64,000 bases of DNA, taken from an uncultured Christensenella sp. (GTDB lineage Bacteria > Bacillota > Clostridia > Christensenellales > Borkfalkiaceae). A program made the position numbers and the translations under genes. The notes below the pieces were generated by a model. That model had not been told where the DNA came from. It searched no databases and worked only from the letters and a program-made list of their open reading frames with translations. Below, piece by piece: positions 1 through 7,221 of the stretch; position 1 is the stretch's first letter, and the number at the start of each line of letters is the position of its first letter. The stretch is from the NCBI GenBank assembly GCA_910577055.1, contig CAJTKX010000005.1, positions 116,481 to 180,480 on the forward strand, given 5' to 3'.

Positions 1-34
1 AATGTGTATATTATAAATTAAGGAGTTATCTACG

Positions 35-859
35 ATTAAGTTAAACAATAATGTGAATATTCCCGAAGTAGGTATAGGTACTTTTCTGCTTTCTCCCGAA
101 GAAGCGTACAATTCTGTAAGCGAAGCGTTGAAATTGGGCTATCGACTTATAGACACAGCCAACGCTTACGGTAACGAAAGGTCGGTGGGCAACGCTATGC
201 GTGACAGCGGCGTTGCGCGCAGCGACATTTTTCTCTCTACTAAAATTTGGGCAAGCGAATATCTTAACGACAACGCGGTAGACCAAACGCTTGCAAGGTT
301 AGGCGTTGATTATATCGATTTGCTTTTCCTTCACCAACCTTGCGAAAATTATATGCACGCATACAGAAATTCGGAAAAGGCGTATAAAGAGGGCAAAATC
401 AAATCGATAGGTATTTCCAACTTCGAGGGACAGTATATAGAAAATTTGCTTAAAGAGTGCGAAATTATCCCTCAAATAATTCAAGTGGAGGCGCACCCTT
501 ATTATACCCAAACCGAACTGCGCAAAACTCTTGCCCAAAACGACATTAAATTAATGAGCTGGTATCCCTTAGGGCACGGCGACAGCGCGCTAATTAACGA
601 GCCTATTTTTAAAAAACTTGGCGAAAAATACGGTAAAACTTCGGCGCAGATTTGCTTGCGTTGGCATATCGATATGGGATTTATCGTTATCCCGGGCAGC
701 AAAAATTCCAAACATATATCAGATAACTTCGATATTCTCGACTTTTCGCTTACCTCCGAAGAAATGGCGGAGGTTGCCAAGCTTGACAAAGGAAAAAGGT
801 ATTATAACAGAACCGACGCACAACTGAAAGAGTTTTCCGCTTGGCGCCCTAATTTATAA
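35..859 (+). CDS. Aldo/keto reductase, probable non-AUG start
   Basis: NAD(P)H-dependent aldo/keto reductase of the cytoplasm; the carbonyl substrate cannot be read from sequence. The TIM-barrel tetrad is visible: Asp and Tyr in DTANAYG, Lys in STKIW, His in LLFLHQP, and a cofactor-binding IPGSKN near the C-terminus. Length about 275 residues fits the short DkgA-like type. The first ordinary start codon is GTG at 53, but the frame before it encodes KLNNNV, the usual first beta-hairpin of this family (compare KLNNGV). An AGGAG at 21-25 lies 9 nt before an ATT codon at 35 and 6 nt before ACG at 32. I therefore place the start at a non-AUG codon (ATT 35 or ACG 32). Family call is firm, start is inferred. 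Confidence 0.88.
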   Translation: MKLNNNVNIPEVGIGTFLLSPEEAYNSVSEALKLGYRLIDTANAYGNERSVGNAMRDSGVARSDIFLSTKIWASEYLNDNAVDQTLARLGVDYIDLLFLHQPCENYMHAYRNSEKAYKEGKIKSIGISNFEGQYIENLLKECEIIPQIIQVEAHPYYTQTELRKTLAQNDIKLMSWYPLGHGDSALINEPIFKKLGEKYGKTSAQICLRWHIDMGFIVIPGSKNSKHISDNFDILDFSLTSEEMAEVAKLDKGKRYYNRTDAQLKEFSAWRPNL

Positions 860-1004
860 ACAGCGTAAAATAGTTATGGTAAGACTCGTAATTCCGTGGT
901 TACCACAACAAAACGCATCGGGTTATTTATCGTTATGTCGCAGAAATTTCGTTTTATTATAATTCAAACGGAGTTTTTTGTCTTATTTATCGGCAATAGC
1001 CTCA

Positions 1005-1690
1005 ATAGAACCCCGCCACTATGGCGGGGTTTTCGTTTGCACAAAAAAGTCCGAACCAAAACGGTTCTACCTGCCAGTTGCAGAAGAAGAAAATCAAACG
1101 GAGGATAATTAAAATGCCAGAGCAAAATAATATCACAAACAGTTTAGCACATACGAAATGGAATTGCAAGTATCACATAGTGTTCGCACCGAAATATAGG
1201 CGGAAAGTATTTTTTGAAGAGAAACGAATAGAAATACGAGAAATCTTGCGAACGCTATGCCAATGAAAGGGCATTGAAGTGATAGAAGGAGAAATATGCC
1301 CAGACCATATACATATGTTGGTAAGCATACCACCCAAAATGAGCGTTGCGGGATTTATGGGATATTTGAAAGGCAAGAGCAGTCTAATGATATACCAAAA
1401 GTGGGGCAATATGAAACTTGCATACCGCAACCGTGAATTTTGGTGTAAGGGGTACTATGTAGATACAGTAGGTAAAAATACTACTGCAATAAAAGAGTAC
1501 ATAGCAAACCAATTAAAGCAAGATAAAGAAGCAGACCAATTAAGCGTGTTCGACCCGAACGACCCTTTTAAGGGTAGCAAGTAAAAGATGCATGACTGGC
1601 AGGTCAATTCTCCGGCGCACTTGTGCGCTGCCAATATTGATTAGGGCTATGCCCGAAAATGAAATACCACCCGCTATGCGGGTGGATTAT
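1005..1690 (+). mobile_element. IS200/IS605-family element, single-ORF IS200 type, inactivated
   Basis: A compact IS200-type element with only a Y1 transposase gene. Subterminal hairpins expected of this family flank the gene: left arms 1011-1017/1023-1029 (loop ACTAT) and right arms 1667-1674/1678-1685 (loop TAT). An inner inverted repeat, ACCTGCCAGT at 1069-1078 and ACTGGCAGGT at 1595-1604, brackets the coding part. No terminal inverted repeats or target duplication are expected for HUH elements, so the ends are approximate. The right end sits just before the tRNA-Arg terminator. The transposase carries a stop codon, so the copy cannot move by itself. Confidence 0.85.
1114..1584 (+). pseudogene. 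tnpA: IS200-type TnpA (Y1 transposase) with an in-frame TGA
   Basis: Single-strand HUH transposase of about 156 codons, broken by one in-frame TGA at 1264-1266. Both sides read cleanly in one frame: before the stop, the N-terminal HTKWNCKYHIVFAPKYRRK; after it, the HUH motif in CPDHIHML, the GYLKGKSS helix and the catalytic tyrosine in GYYVDTVG. The stop falls where relatives have Trp or Tyr in (C)QxKG, so TGG to TGA is the simplest change. GGAGG at 1100-1104 sets the ATG at 1114. TGA is used as a normal stop elsewhere here (for example parE), so recoding as Trp is unlikely. Recent, single-hit pseudogene. Confidence 0.9.
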
Positions 1691-1704
1691 TATTACATAG
1701 TAAA

Positions 1705-1739
1705 ACGCAACCCCATTCTGTATTCGAATAAGGTTGCGT
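1705..1739 (-). terminator. Terminator of tRNA-Arg
   Basis: Arms ACGCAACC (1705-1712) and GGTTGCGT (1732-1739) form a stem just downstream of the tRNA on the minus strand, followed by a short T run (AAAA on the plus strand, 1702-1705). Moderate strength. Confidence 0.55.
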
Positions 1740-1740
1740 A

Positions 1741-1817
1741 TGGTGCGCCGTAAGGAATTCGAATCCCTAGCCTTTGGTTCCGTAGACCAACGCTCTATCC
1801 AGTTGAGCTAACAGCGC
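1741..1817 (-). tRNA. tRNA-Arg (ACG)
   Basis: Full cloverleaf on the minus strand, 77 nt including encoded CCA. The acceptor stem GCGCTGT pairs with ACGGCGC, the D stem GCTC with GAGC, and the anticodon stem TTGGT with ACCAA around loop CTACGGA, giving anticodon ACG (reads CGN after A34 deamination). The T arm contains TTCGAAT. Discriminator A, then CCA. Its 5' half is duplicated upstream in the same transcript (1872-1905). Confidence 0.97.
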
Positions 1818-1905
1818 ATAAAGATATTAAATTATAAAACCAAAGGCAATAAGCCTTTAGCTGCACTCATAAGACCAACGCTCTATCCAGTTGAGCTAAC
1901 AGCGC
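1818..1905 (-). other. Leader module of tRNA-Arg: exact 5' tRNA half plus 54-nt spacer
   Basis: Positions 1872-1905 repeat, without a mismatch, the 34 bp 1784-1817, which is the tRNA 5' half from nucleotide 1 to U33 (immediately 5' of the anticodon). The copy lies between the promoter (1940-1968) and the intact tRNA, in the same orientation. The 54-nt spacer 1818-1871 contains a stem AAAGGC/GCCTTT, a 10-nt stretch (1838-1847) complementary in the transcript to tRNA positions just 3' of the anticodon loop, and the AT motif TAATTTAATAT (1824-1834) just before the tRNA. The tRNA-Leu leader at 40964-41054 has the same plan. Function unknown. Confidence 0.8.
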
Positions 1906-1939
1906 AATTATCAAACCGTTATTTTCAAACGGCTAAAAC

Positions 1940-1968
1940 ATTATATAAAATATAATTTTTTTTGTCAA
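1940..1968 (-). promoter_or_regulatory. Consensus promoter for the tRNA-Arg leader and tRNA
   Basis: On the minus strand TTGACA (1963-1968), 17-bp spacer, TATAAT (1940-1945): a perfect sigma-A consensus, as expected for stable RNA. It fires towards the half-tRNA copy and then the intact tRNA. A small stem CCGTT/AACGG follows near the transcript start. Confidence 0.85.
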
Positions 1969-1994
1969 TCGTTTTTTAAGCGCGAAAAATTAAT

Positions 1995-2855
1995 TTATCG
2001 CCAAAGCTCGTCAAGGTCAAAGCCGAAAACTTGCACGGGCTGCAAATAGTCGGAGTTCGCCAAGTCGTACGGCACAACCATACACCCGCCGTTGCTATCC
2101 AAGTCGATACCGAACTGCTTAAACGCATACCAAATAATATGTGCGCATTGGGTTTTTCCTATATCGTTTTTATTCGTCAGTAGTCCCGCCAAGCCCTCGT
2201 ACGGGATACCTATAAGACTCGTTTTTGCGTAATCTACAACATTTTGTATGGTTTCCGCGCTGATTTTATTTGGGTCGGGGCGTAAAACCATAAAATTCAC
2301 CCTATCGGTGAAGTCCCGCACAGTGCCTATTCTGCTGTAAGTTCCGTATGCGTTCGCTTGCATAACGCTGCCCAAGGTTCCGCCGCCCGTCACCAAACCC
2401 GCGTGTCCGATCCTAACGAAAGAAATGTGCGTGGAGGAGGTCACTATTATATCGCCGTCCTCCAAATAAATATTTGCAATATGCGTTTCGATAAAGTCGG
2501 TACAAGCATAGGGCGCAACTTGCCCGTTTTTAACCTCGTGCGGCTCAAAAAAATCGTCTTGAATTTGCTTAACAAGCCTTTTGCCCGCGTCGCCCCTCTC
2601 GATAGCGCGGTCAACGCCAATCTTAGTTAAACCCGTCTGACGGTACAAAACCTCGTATGCCTCGTCCGTCAGTTCGCCGTTCAAATACTCGTCCAAGTCC
2701 AACTTTTCGTAATCGGGTTGAATGCACCTAATATTCGCGTCGGAAACCCAAAACGCAATCTGCAACCCGAACGCAACCAACGCAAGAAAAACTATGAACG
2801 CGCCGCAAACTATCAAGGCAATTATTCTTTTTGATAGCTTTTTTCTCTCTTTCAT
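1995..2855 (-). CDS. Membrane-anchored YiiX/NlpC-P60-like amidase (permuted papain fold)
   Basis: Probable extracytoplasmic cysteine hydrolase of the YiiX/permuted NlpC-P60 group, acting on amide or acyl bonds in the envelope; the true substrate is unknown. Residues about 8-32 form one membrane anchor after a basic MKERKK start. The permuted papain order is visible: GDIIVTSS, then the His in GHAGLVTG, and later the Cys in KTQCAHIIWYAFKQFG, a few residues before a Gly-rich strand. 286 residues. Its start lies 2 nt past the stop of the upstream dipeptidase gene and lacks its own ribosome site, so it is probably translationally coupled. No mutation of the visible catalytic residues. Confidence 0.7.
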   Translation of the reverse strand: MKERKKLSKRIIALIVCGAFIVFLALVAFGLQIAFWVSDANIRCIQPDYEKLDLDEYLNGELTDEAYEVLYRQTGLTKIGVDRAIERGDAGKRLVKQIQDDFFEPHEVKNGQVAPYACTDFIETHIANIYLEDGDIIVTSSTHISFVRIGHAGLVTGGGTLGSVMQANAYGTYSRIGTVRDFTDRVNFMVLRPDPNKISAETIQNVVDYAKTSLIGIPYEGLAGLLTNKNDIGKTQCAHIIWYAFKQFGIDLDSNGGCMVVPYDLANSDYLQPVQVFGFDLDELWR

Positions 2856-2857
2856 AA

Positions 2858-4102
2858 TTATTTCGTCAGCCTTTCAATTGCCAATTTGTAAATTTTAAAG
2901 CACTTTTCGATTTTCTCGAAAGTGATATACTCGTTTGCTTGGTGAATCGTGTTCTCCTCGCCGGCTTCTTCGGGCCCGAACGCCGCGCCGCACTTTAACG
3001 CCCGCGCATAAGTTCCCCCGCCGATAGCGACGGGCTGCACCGATTTCCCCGTAACCTCGTTATAAACCGAGCACAACGTTTTTATAAGGAAACAATTTTT
3101 ATCGTTGAAGAGGGGGGCTTGCTCGGAAACAATTTCATACTCAATCCCGCCGTCTTTTATCGGTTTTAAAATATCTTCCTTTTTCATCGTGGCGGGATAT
3201 CGGATATCGCAAGTCACCGAAAGCTCGTCGCCCGCTTGCTCTATAACGTTGGGCGAAAAGGTGAGATAGCCCGTTTCGTCGTTAAGCTCCTTCAAACCGA
3301 AGCAATTGCCGAACAATGCGTCCTTAATATCTTCAAGCCCCAAATATTCCAAAATCGGTTTAATTGCATTTACTCCCTCGTCGGGTGTGGAACCGTGCGC
3401 CGACTTGCCCACGGCAACCAACTTTCCGCCCTCGGATAACAGTCTAAGGCTTGCCGCTTTCTCCAAATCGAGGGGCGCCATTACTTCACAGCGGTCGCAA
3501 ACCATATTCGCATAGCTGCCGCCTTTAAGCCCCGTAAACGAGCCGCCCGCCGTAAATTTCAGTTTAAGGTGCAAAATTCCCTTTTCGGCGTAGATGACGG
3601 GGAAGTCCGCATCGGGCGAAAATCCCTCTTCGGGCATAACGGCGTGCGCTTTATAATAATCGATGCAGCCCCAGCCGCTCTCTTCGTTGCAGCCTACAAT
3701 AAGCTTAATTCTGCGCTTTGGCTTAAACCCCTCGTCCAACAACGCTTTCATCGCAAAAAGCGCGCAAACGGCGGGACCCTTATCGTCCATTGCGCCTCTG
3801 CCCCAAATTCGTTTATTTTCGTAATCTATCTCGCCGCCGAACGCGTCCCGAGTCCAACCGCCGCCGGCGGGCACCACGTCAAGGTGCGCAAGTATCGCAA
3901 AGTCCTTGCCCGTGCCGAAAACCACCTCGCCCGCATATCCGTCGTAATTTTTCGTTTTAAAGCCCAAAAATGCCGCAAGGCTTAAAAAATAATCAAGAGC
4001 TTTTCTCGCTCCCGCGCCGAACGGCGCGCCCGCTTCGGGGGCGGCTTGCGCCGAATTGAATTTAATTAGCTGTGATAAGTTTTTTACTATATCGTCAAAC
4101 AT
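2858..4102 (-). CDS. M20 family Sapep/PepV-type dipeptidase
   Basis: Zinc dipeptidase of the M20 family (Sapep/PepV branch), cleaving dipeptides in the cytoplasm. Metal-site motifs are in order: His in ILAHLDVVP, Asp in RGAMDDKGP, the Glu pair in NEESGWG, and Asp in the SPDADFPVIYAEKG stretch, with the final His in the C-terminal EENTIHQANEY. 414 residues from the chosen ATG at 4102, which has GAGG 7-10 nt upstream; an upstream in-frame ATG at 4123 would add seven residues but has no ribosome site. It is the first gene of a two-gene operon with the amidase, suggesting shared peptide or cell-wall fragment turnover (inference). Confidence 0.9.
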   Translation of the reverse strand: MFDDIVKNLSQLIKFNSAQAAPEAGAPFGAGARKALDYFLSLAAFLGFKTKNYDGYAGEVVFGTGKDFAILAHLDVVPAGGGWTRDAFGGEIDYENKRIWGRGAMDDKGPAVCALFAMKALLDEGFKPKRRIKLIVGCNEESGWGCIDYYKAHAVMPEEGFSPDADFPVIYAEKGILHLKLKFTAGGSFTGLKGGSYANMVCDRCEVMAPLDLEKAASLRLLSEGGKLVAVGKSAHGSTPDEGVNAIKPILEYLGLEDIKDALFGNCFGLKELNDETGYLTFSPNVIEQAGDELSVTCDIRYPATMKKEDILKPIKDGGIEYEIVSEQAPLFNDKNCFLIKTLCSVYNEVTGKSVQPVAIGGGTYARALKCGAAFGPEEAGEENTIHQANEYITFEKIEKCFKIYKLAIERLTK

Positions 4103-4121
4103 AAAAAAACCTCGTAAAAAC

Positions 4122-4150
4122 ATTATACAACTTTTTTAATTTATGGTAAA
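4122..4150 (-). promoter_or_regulatory. Promoter of the dipeptidase operon
   Basis: Minus-strand TTTACC (4145-4150), 17 bp, TATAAT (4122-4127), about 20 bp before the dipeptidase ATG. Confidence 0.65.
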
Positions 4151-4211
4151 ATAAAAAAGATATATTTTCGCAAATTTCAATCACCCTTTTAATCGGCAAA
4201 AAAGGAAAAAT

Positions 4212-5423
4212 ATGGGCGCAAAAAAAAAGTTTGACTTGTATTCAAAAAGAATTATCGATTATATAAAGCTATTGTTTGTCATTTTAATGGGCGTAATCTG
4301 TATAGTCATTTGCGCACAAGCATTTTCAAAGGTTTCCGCAGCTAACTTTTACGCCACGATAGCTTGCTGCTTGATTTTAACCGCATTAGAAGCTGTAAAC
4401 GCTTTCGTCGTAAAAAAGTTCGTTGCGAAAATGGTGTTCTACGGATTGGACAGCGCGCTCATTCTTACAATCTGCATTTTGACGGGTAACTCGTTTATGT
4501 CAACGATTTACTGCATAGTTTTAACGCAGTGCTACATCGCGGTCGAAAGTTTTAAAGATAAGTGCGTCTTGTTCGGCGTAAGCTGCGGCATATTCAGCGT
4601 ATCGTTCCTTATCGGCAGTTTCGTAAGCAATCCCAACCCCGACGCGGTCGAAATTATCTCGGGGGTTTTATTCGGGCTTGTTGCAATAGTTTTAGACTTT
4701 GTCATAGTAACGTTTTTGCTCAAATTCTACAAGACTAACCTCGAACTGTCCGCCGCACTGAAAGAAGCGGACGAAAATCGCGCCCGTCTCGAAGAAGCGT
4801 ATGAGGAACTGACCAGCACCAAAGTATTTGAAGAGCGCAACCGCATAGCCAAGGATATTCACGACACGGCGGGGCACTCGATGACCACCGTAATTATGCA
4901 GACAGAGGCGGCCAAGCTGTTAATAGACGAAAACCCGCAAGAAGCTAAAACCCGAATAATTTCCGCAAACATACAAGCGAAAAACGCCTTAGAGCAAATG
5001 CGTGAAAGCGTGCACCTTTTGGCGGGGCGGGACAAAGCCCGTCCTTTGCGCGAAGAAATAGAAGAGGTCATTGCACAAACCATTGACGGCACCTCGGTAA
5101 AGGCGCGTTACGATTTGGACGACGTCCAACCCGAATACGAAACTTACCGCTTTATCGTAAACAGCTTAAAAGAGCTTTTGTCAAACGGCATACGTCACGG
5201 CAAAGCTACGGCGTTTTACGTCGAACTTAAAGCTTGGAAAGATGTGCTAACCCTACTCGTTTCGGACAACGGCGAAGGGGTCAAGGGTGAGATAAGGGAA
5301 GGGTTCGGACTTAAAGGCATACGCGAAAAAGCCGAGCGAATGGGCGGAAAGGTATGGCTATCGAGCGAAGAAGGGGACGGGTTCGAAATAGAGATAACCG
5401 TGCCCGCAAAGGAGACTAAATGA
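4212..5423 (+). CDS. Sensor histidine kinase, HisKA_3 (DesK/LiaS/NarX-like)
   Basis: Membrane sensor kinase that phosphorylates the adjacent LuxR-type regulator. Residues about 15-175 hold five or six membrane helices with very short loops, so the signal is likely membrane-related, as for DesK or LiaS. A coiled coil (about 178-205) leads into the HisKA_3 dimerisation helix with the phospho-accepting His near residue 217 in AKDIHDTAGHS. The HATPase domain shows an N-box-like SNGIRHG, the G1 box DNGEGV and the G2 region GFGLKGIREKAERMGG. 403 residues. Ribosome site AAGGA 5-6 nt before ATG. The stop overlaps the next start (ATGA), a standard coupled pair. The signal is not identifiable from sequence. 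Confidence 0.92.
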   Translation: MGAKKKFDLYSKRIIDYIKLLFVILMGVICIVICAQAFSKVSAANFYATIACCLILTALEAVNAFVVKKFVAKMVFYGLDSALILTICILTGNSFMSTIYCIVLTQCYIAVESFKDKCVLFGVSCGIFSVSFLIGSFVSNPNPDAVEIISGVLFGLVAIVLDFVIVTFLLKFYKTNLELSAALKEADENRARLEEAYEELTSTKVFEERNRIAKDIHDTAGHSMTTVIMQTEAAKLLIDENPQEAKTRIISANIQAKNALEQMRESVHLLAGRDKARPLREEIEEVIAQTIDGTSVKARYDLDDVQPEYETYRFIVNSLKELLSNGIRHGKATAFYVELKAWKDVLTLLVSDNGEGVKGEIREGFGLKGIREKAERMGGKVWLSSEEGDGFEIEITVPAKETK

Positions 5424-6058
5424 TAAAAGTACTGTTAGTGGACGACCAACAAATACTTGCCGAAGGCATAAAATCCGTTCTCGAAACCTCGCGCGAAGTA
5501 GAGGTTGTGGGAATAGCGTCGGACGGCGTTCGTGCCGTCGAGGCGGTTTCCGCCGTCAAGCCCGACGTCGTTTTAATGGACATACGAATGCCCAACATGA
5601 ACGGCGTGGTTGCAACCAAAAAAATCAAGGAAATAGACGAGAATATCAAAATAATAATTCTCACCACTTTTGACGACAGCGACTATATTCTAAGTGCCAT
5701 AAACAACGGCGCAAGCGGATACCTTTTAAAGGACATCGGCGCAACCGCTTTAATAGACGCGGTGAAGAACGCTTACGCCGGCGATACTATATTGCCGGCA
5801 AAAATCGCACGGAAGATTACTTCGGCCGCCGCAATGATTTCCTCGGATAAGGAATACAAGCTAAAAAAAACTTATAACTTTTCCGAGCGAGAGGTGGAAA
5901 TCGCTTTAATGCTGTCCGACGGCTTTACCAACAGACAGATAGCTTCCGCCTTGAAATTATCCGACGGCACCGCAAGAAATTACATCAGCGCAATCTATTT
6001 AAAGCTGGGCGTAGACGGTCGCTCAGCCGCGGTCGAAAAACTGAAAAATTTGCAATAG
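5420..6058 (+). CDS. LuxR/NarL-family response regulator
   Basis: DNA-binding partner of the kinase just upstream, overlapping it by 4 bp. The receiver domain (1-120) has the acidic pair DD at 8-9, phospho-acceptor Asp54 in LMDIRMP, Thr in LTTFDD and Lys in YLLKD. A linker leads to the LuxR helix-turn-helix (about 145-212), with SEREVEIALMLSDGFTNRQIA and TARNYISAIYLKLGV. 212 residues, normal for NarL-type regulators. Targets are not evident; no nearby gene carries an obvious repeated operator for it. Confidence 0.93.
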   Translation: MIKVLLVDDQQILAEGIKSVLETSREVEVVGIASDGVRAVEAVSAVKPDVVLMDIRMPNMNGVVATKKIKEIDENIKIIILTTFDDSDYILSAINNGASGYLLKDIGATALIDAVKNAYAGDTILPAKIARKITSAAAMISSDKEYKLKKTYNFSEREVEIALMLSDGFTNRQIASALKLSDGTARNYISAIYLKLGVDGRSAAVEKLKNLQ

Positions 6059-6096
6059 ACCCCCATATATCCCACAAACAACGTATTTTTTACTAA

Positions 6097-6127
6097 ACCC
6101 GCCCTTTGGCACAGCCAAAGGGCGGGT
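6097..6127. terminator. Bidirectional terminator between response regulator and SpoIIE gene
   Basis: Perfect 14-bp stem 6097-6110/6114-6127 with loop ACA, placed between convergent genes. One of several long GC-rich hairpins used as shared terminators in this window. Confidence 0.85.
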
Positions 6128-6147
6128 ATTTCAATCATATATATGGG

Positions 6148-7218
6148 TCAAAGGTCAAAAGCAATGGCTGTAATATCGTCGTTCAATTCCTTACAGAAAG
6201 CCCGCAAGTTATTTTCAAGGTTTTTAATAAAATCATCCGCCGTTCTCGAATAAGACAGCGTCTTAATCACTTTGTCAACGCCGAACATTTCCCCGCGCTC
6301 GTTTTTGCACTCGGTCGCGCCGTCCGTCAACAGAACCAAAATATCGCCTTTTTTATAAGGTATGCTGTCGTCGAAGTAAGCGGGGTTGTCAAACCAGTTC
6401 GATACGGGAGGAGAGTTCAACATAACCCTCGTAATTCCGCTGCCCGTTTTCAGCAGCAACGGTACGTTATGCCCCGCCATGGAATAGGTTATACTGTCCT
6501 CGTCAATTCGCACCGCGGCAACGGTAACGTAGTTTCTTTCGTCCAAATTCAACTCTCTGAACTTCGCGCTTAGGTTGGATATCGCTTGCGCGGGGGAGGG
6601 TGTTTTCTTATCGTAAGCCGCTTTCACAAACGCAGAAAGCATACCCGCCGCAACGCCCTTGCCCGATACGTCCGCAATCACGCCGCACGCAGAGTTTTCC
6701 ACTGTGTATACGTCGGGTAAATCGCCGCCTATTTCGCGGCACGGCAAATATGTGTAGGAGTATTTCTTGCCGCCCGCCCATTTTCCCGCGGGCAAAAGCC
6801 TTTGTTGAATGTTTTTCGCCGTTTGCAGCTCACGCGCGACTTCCAGCTCGAACGCGTCGTCCACGGTCGCCATACACAGTCCGCCGCCGAGCGGGGTTAC
6901 CGTTATCGAGTAGGAAACCTCGTGCACGGTTTCGCCGCTTTTAACGCGCTGAAACACCCGCCGCGCGACCTCTTTATTCGAAAGGAACGCGTCCTCGAAC
7001 GTTTCCGCCAGCCCGCAGCCTCGGCAACCTCCATCCTCGCCGCAACGCTTGCAATTTCCCGCGCAAGCCGTTACCGAGCCTAACGTCCCGCGCGCCGCGC
7101 CGTTCGGGAACAGATTTCTGAACGCGCGGTTATAGAACGTCGATTTTAAGTTTTGGTCGGCGACGACAACGGCTGATTTAACGTTGTTTAAAATTCGCCT
7201 CAAATATTTTTCGGTCAT
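6148..7218 (-). CDS. PAS domain-SpoIIE (PP2C) serine phosphatase with a Cys cluster
   Basis: Sensory PP2C phosphatase of the RsbU/SpoIIE type, which normally dephosphorylates an anti-sigma antagonist in the cytoplasm. An N-terminal PAS-like domain (about 1-125) has a Cys-rich insert with Cys52, Cys56, Cys59, Cys65 and Cys68, suitable for an Fe-S cluster or zinc. The linker carries the family signature LQTAKNIQQRLLP, and the PP2C core has EIGGDLPDV, DVSGKGVAAG, a MAGHN strand and LLTDGATE, followed by the metal-binding DDITAIAF. 356 residues. No RsbV/RsbW-like partner lies nearby. It starts 3 nt after the lipid kinase stop without its own ribosome site, implying coupling. Redox or metal sensing is inference. 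Confidence 0.85.
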   Translation of the reverse strand: MTEKYLRRILNNVKSAVVVADQNLKSTFYNRAFRNLFPNGAARGTLGSVTACAGNCKRCGEDGGCRGCGLAETFEDAFLSNKEVARRVFQRVKSGETVHEVSYSITVTPLGGGLCMATVDDAFELEVARELQTAKNIQQRLLPAGKWAGGKKYSYTYLPCREIGGDLPDVYTVENSACGVIADVSGKGVAAGMLSAFVKAAYDKKTPSPAQAISNLSAKFRELNLDERNYVTVAAVRIDEDSITYSMAGHNVPLLLKTGSGITRVMLNSPPVSNWFDNPAYFDDSIPYKKGDILVLLTDGATECKNERGEMFGVDKVIKTLSYSRTADDFIKNLENNLRAFCKELNDDITAIAFDL

Positions 7219-7221
7219 AAA

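Noticed and set aside
1264..1266. TGA read as Trp (alternative genetic code) in the IS200 transposase
   Set aside because: TGA ends many well-conserved genes here (for example parE and the exporter gene), so it is a normal stop.
1872..1905. Attachment site left by an integrative element in tRNA-Arg
   Set aside because: Such duplications normally copy the 3' half. Here the 5' half is copied, the spacer is the same length at a second tRNA, and no integrase gene is adjacent. Kept only as the alternative explanation.
1818..1905. Group I intron in the tRNA anticodon loop
   Set aside because: The downstream tRNA is complete, and a 54-nt spacer is far too short for a group I intron.
6106..6573. 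Open frame opposite the SpoIIE phosphatase gene
   Set aside because: It starts inside a terminator hairpin and mirrors the real gene on the other strand.
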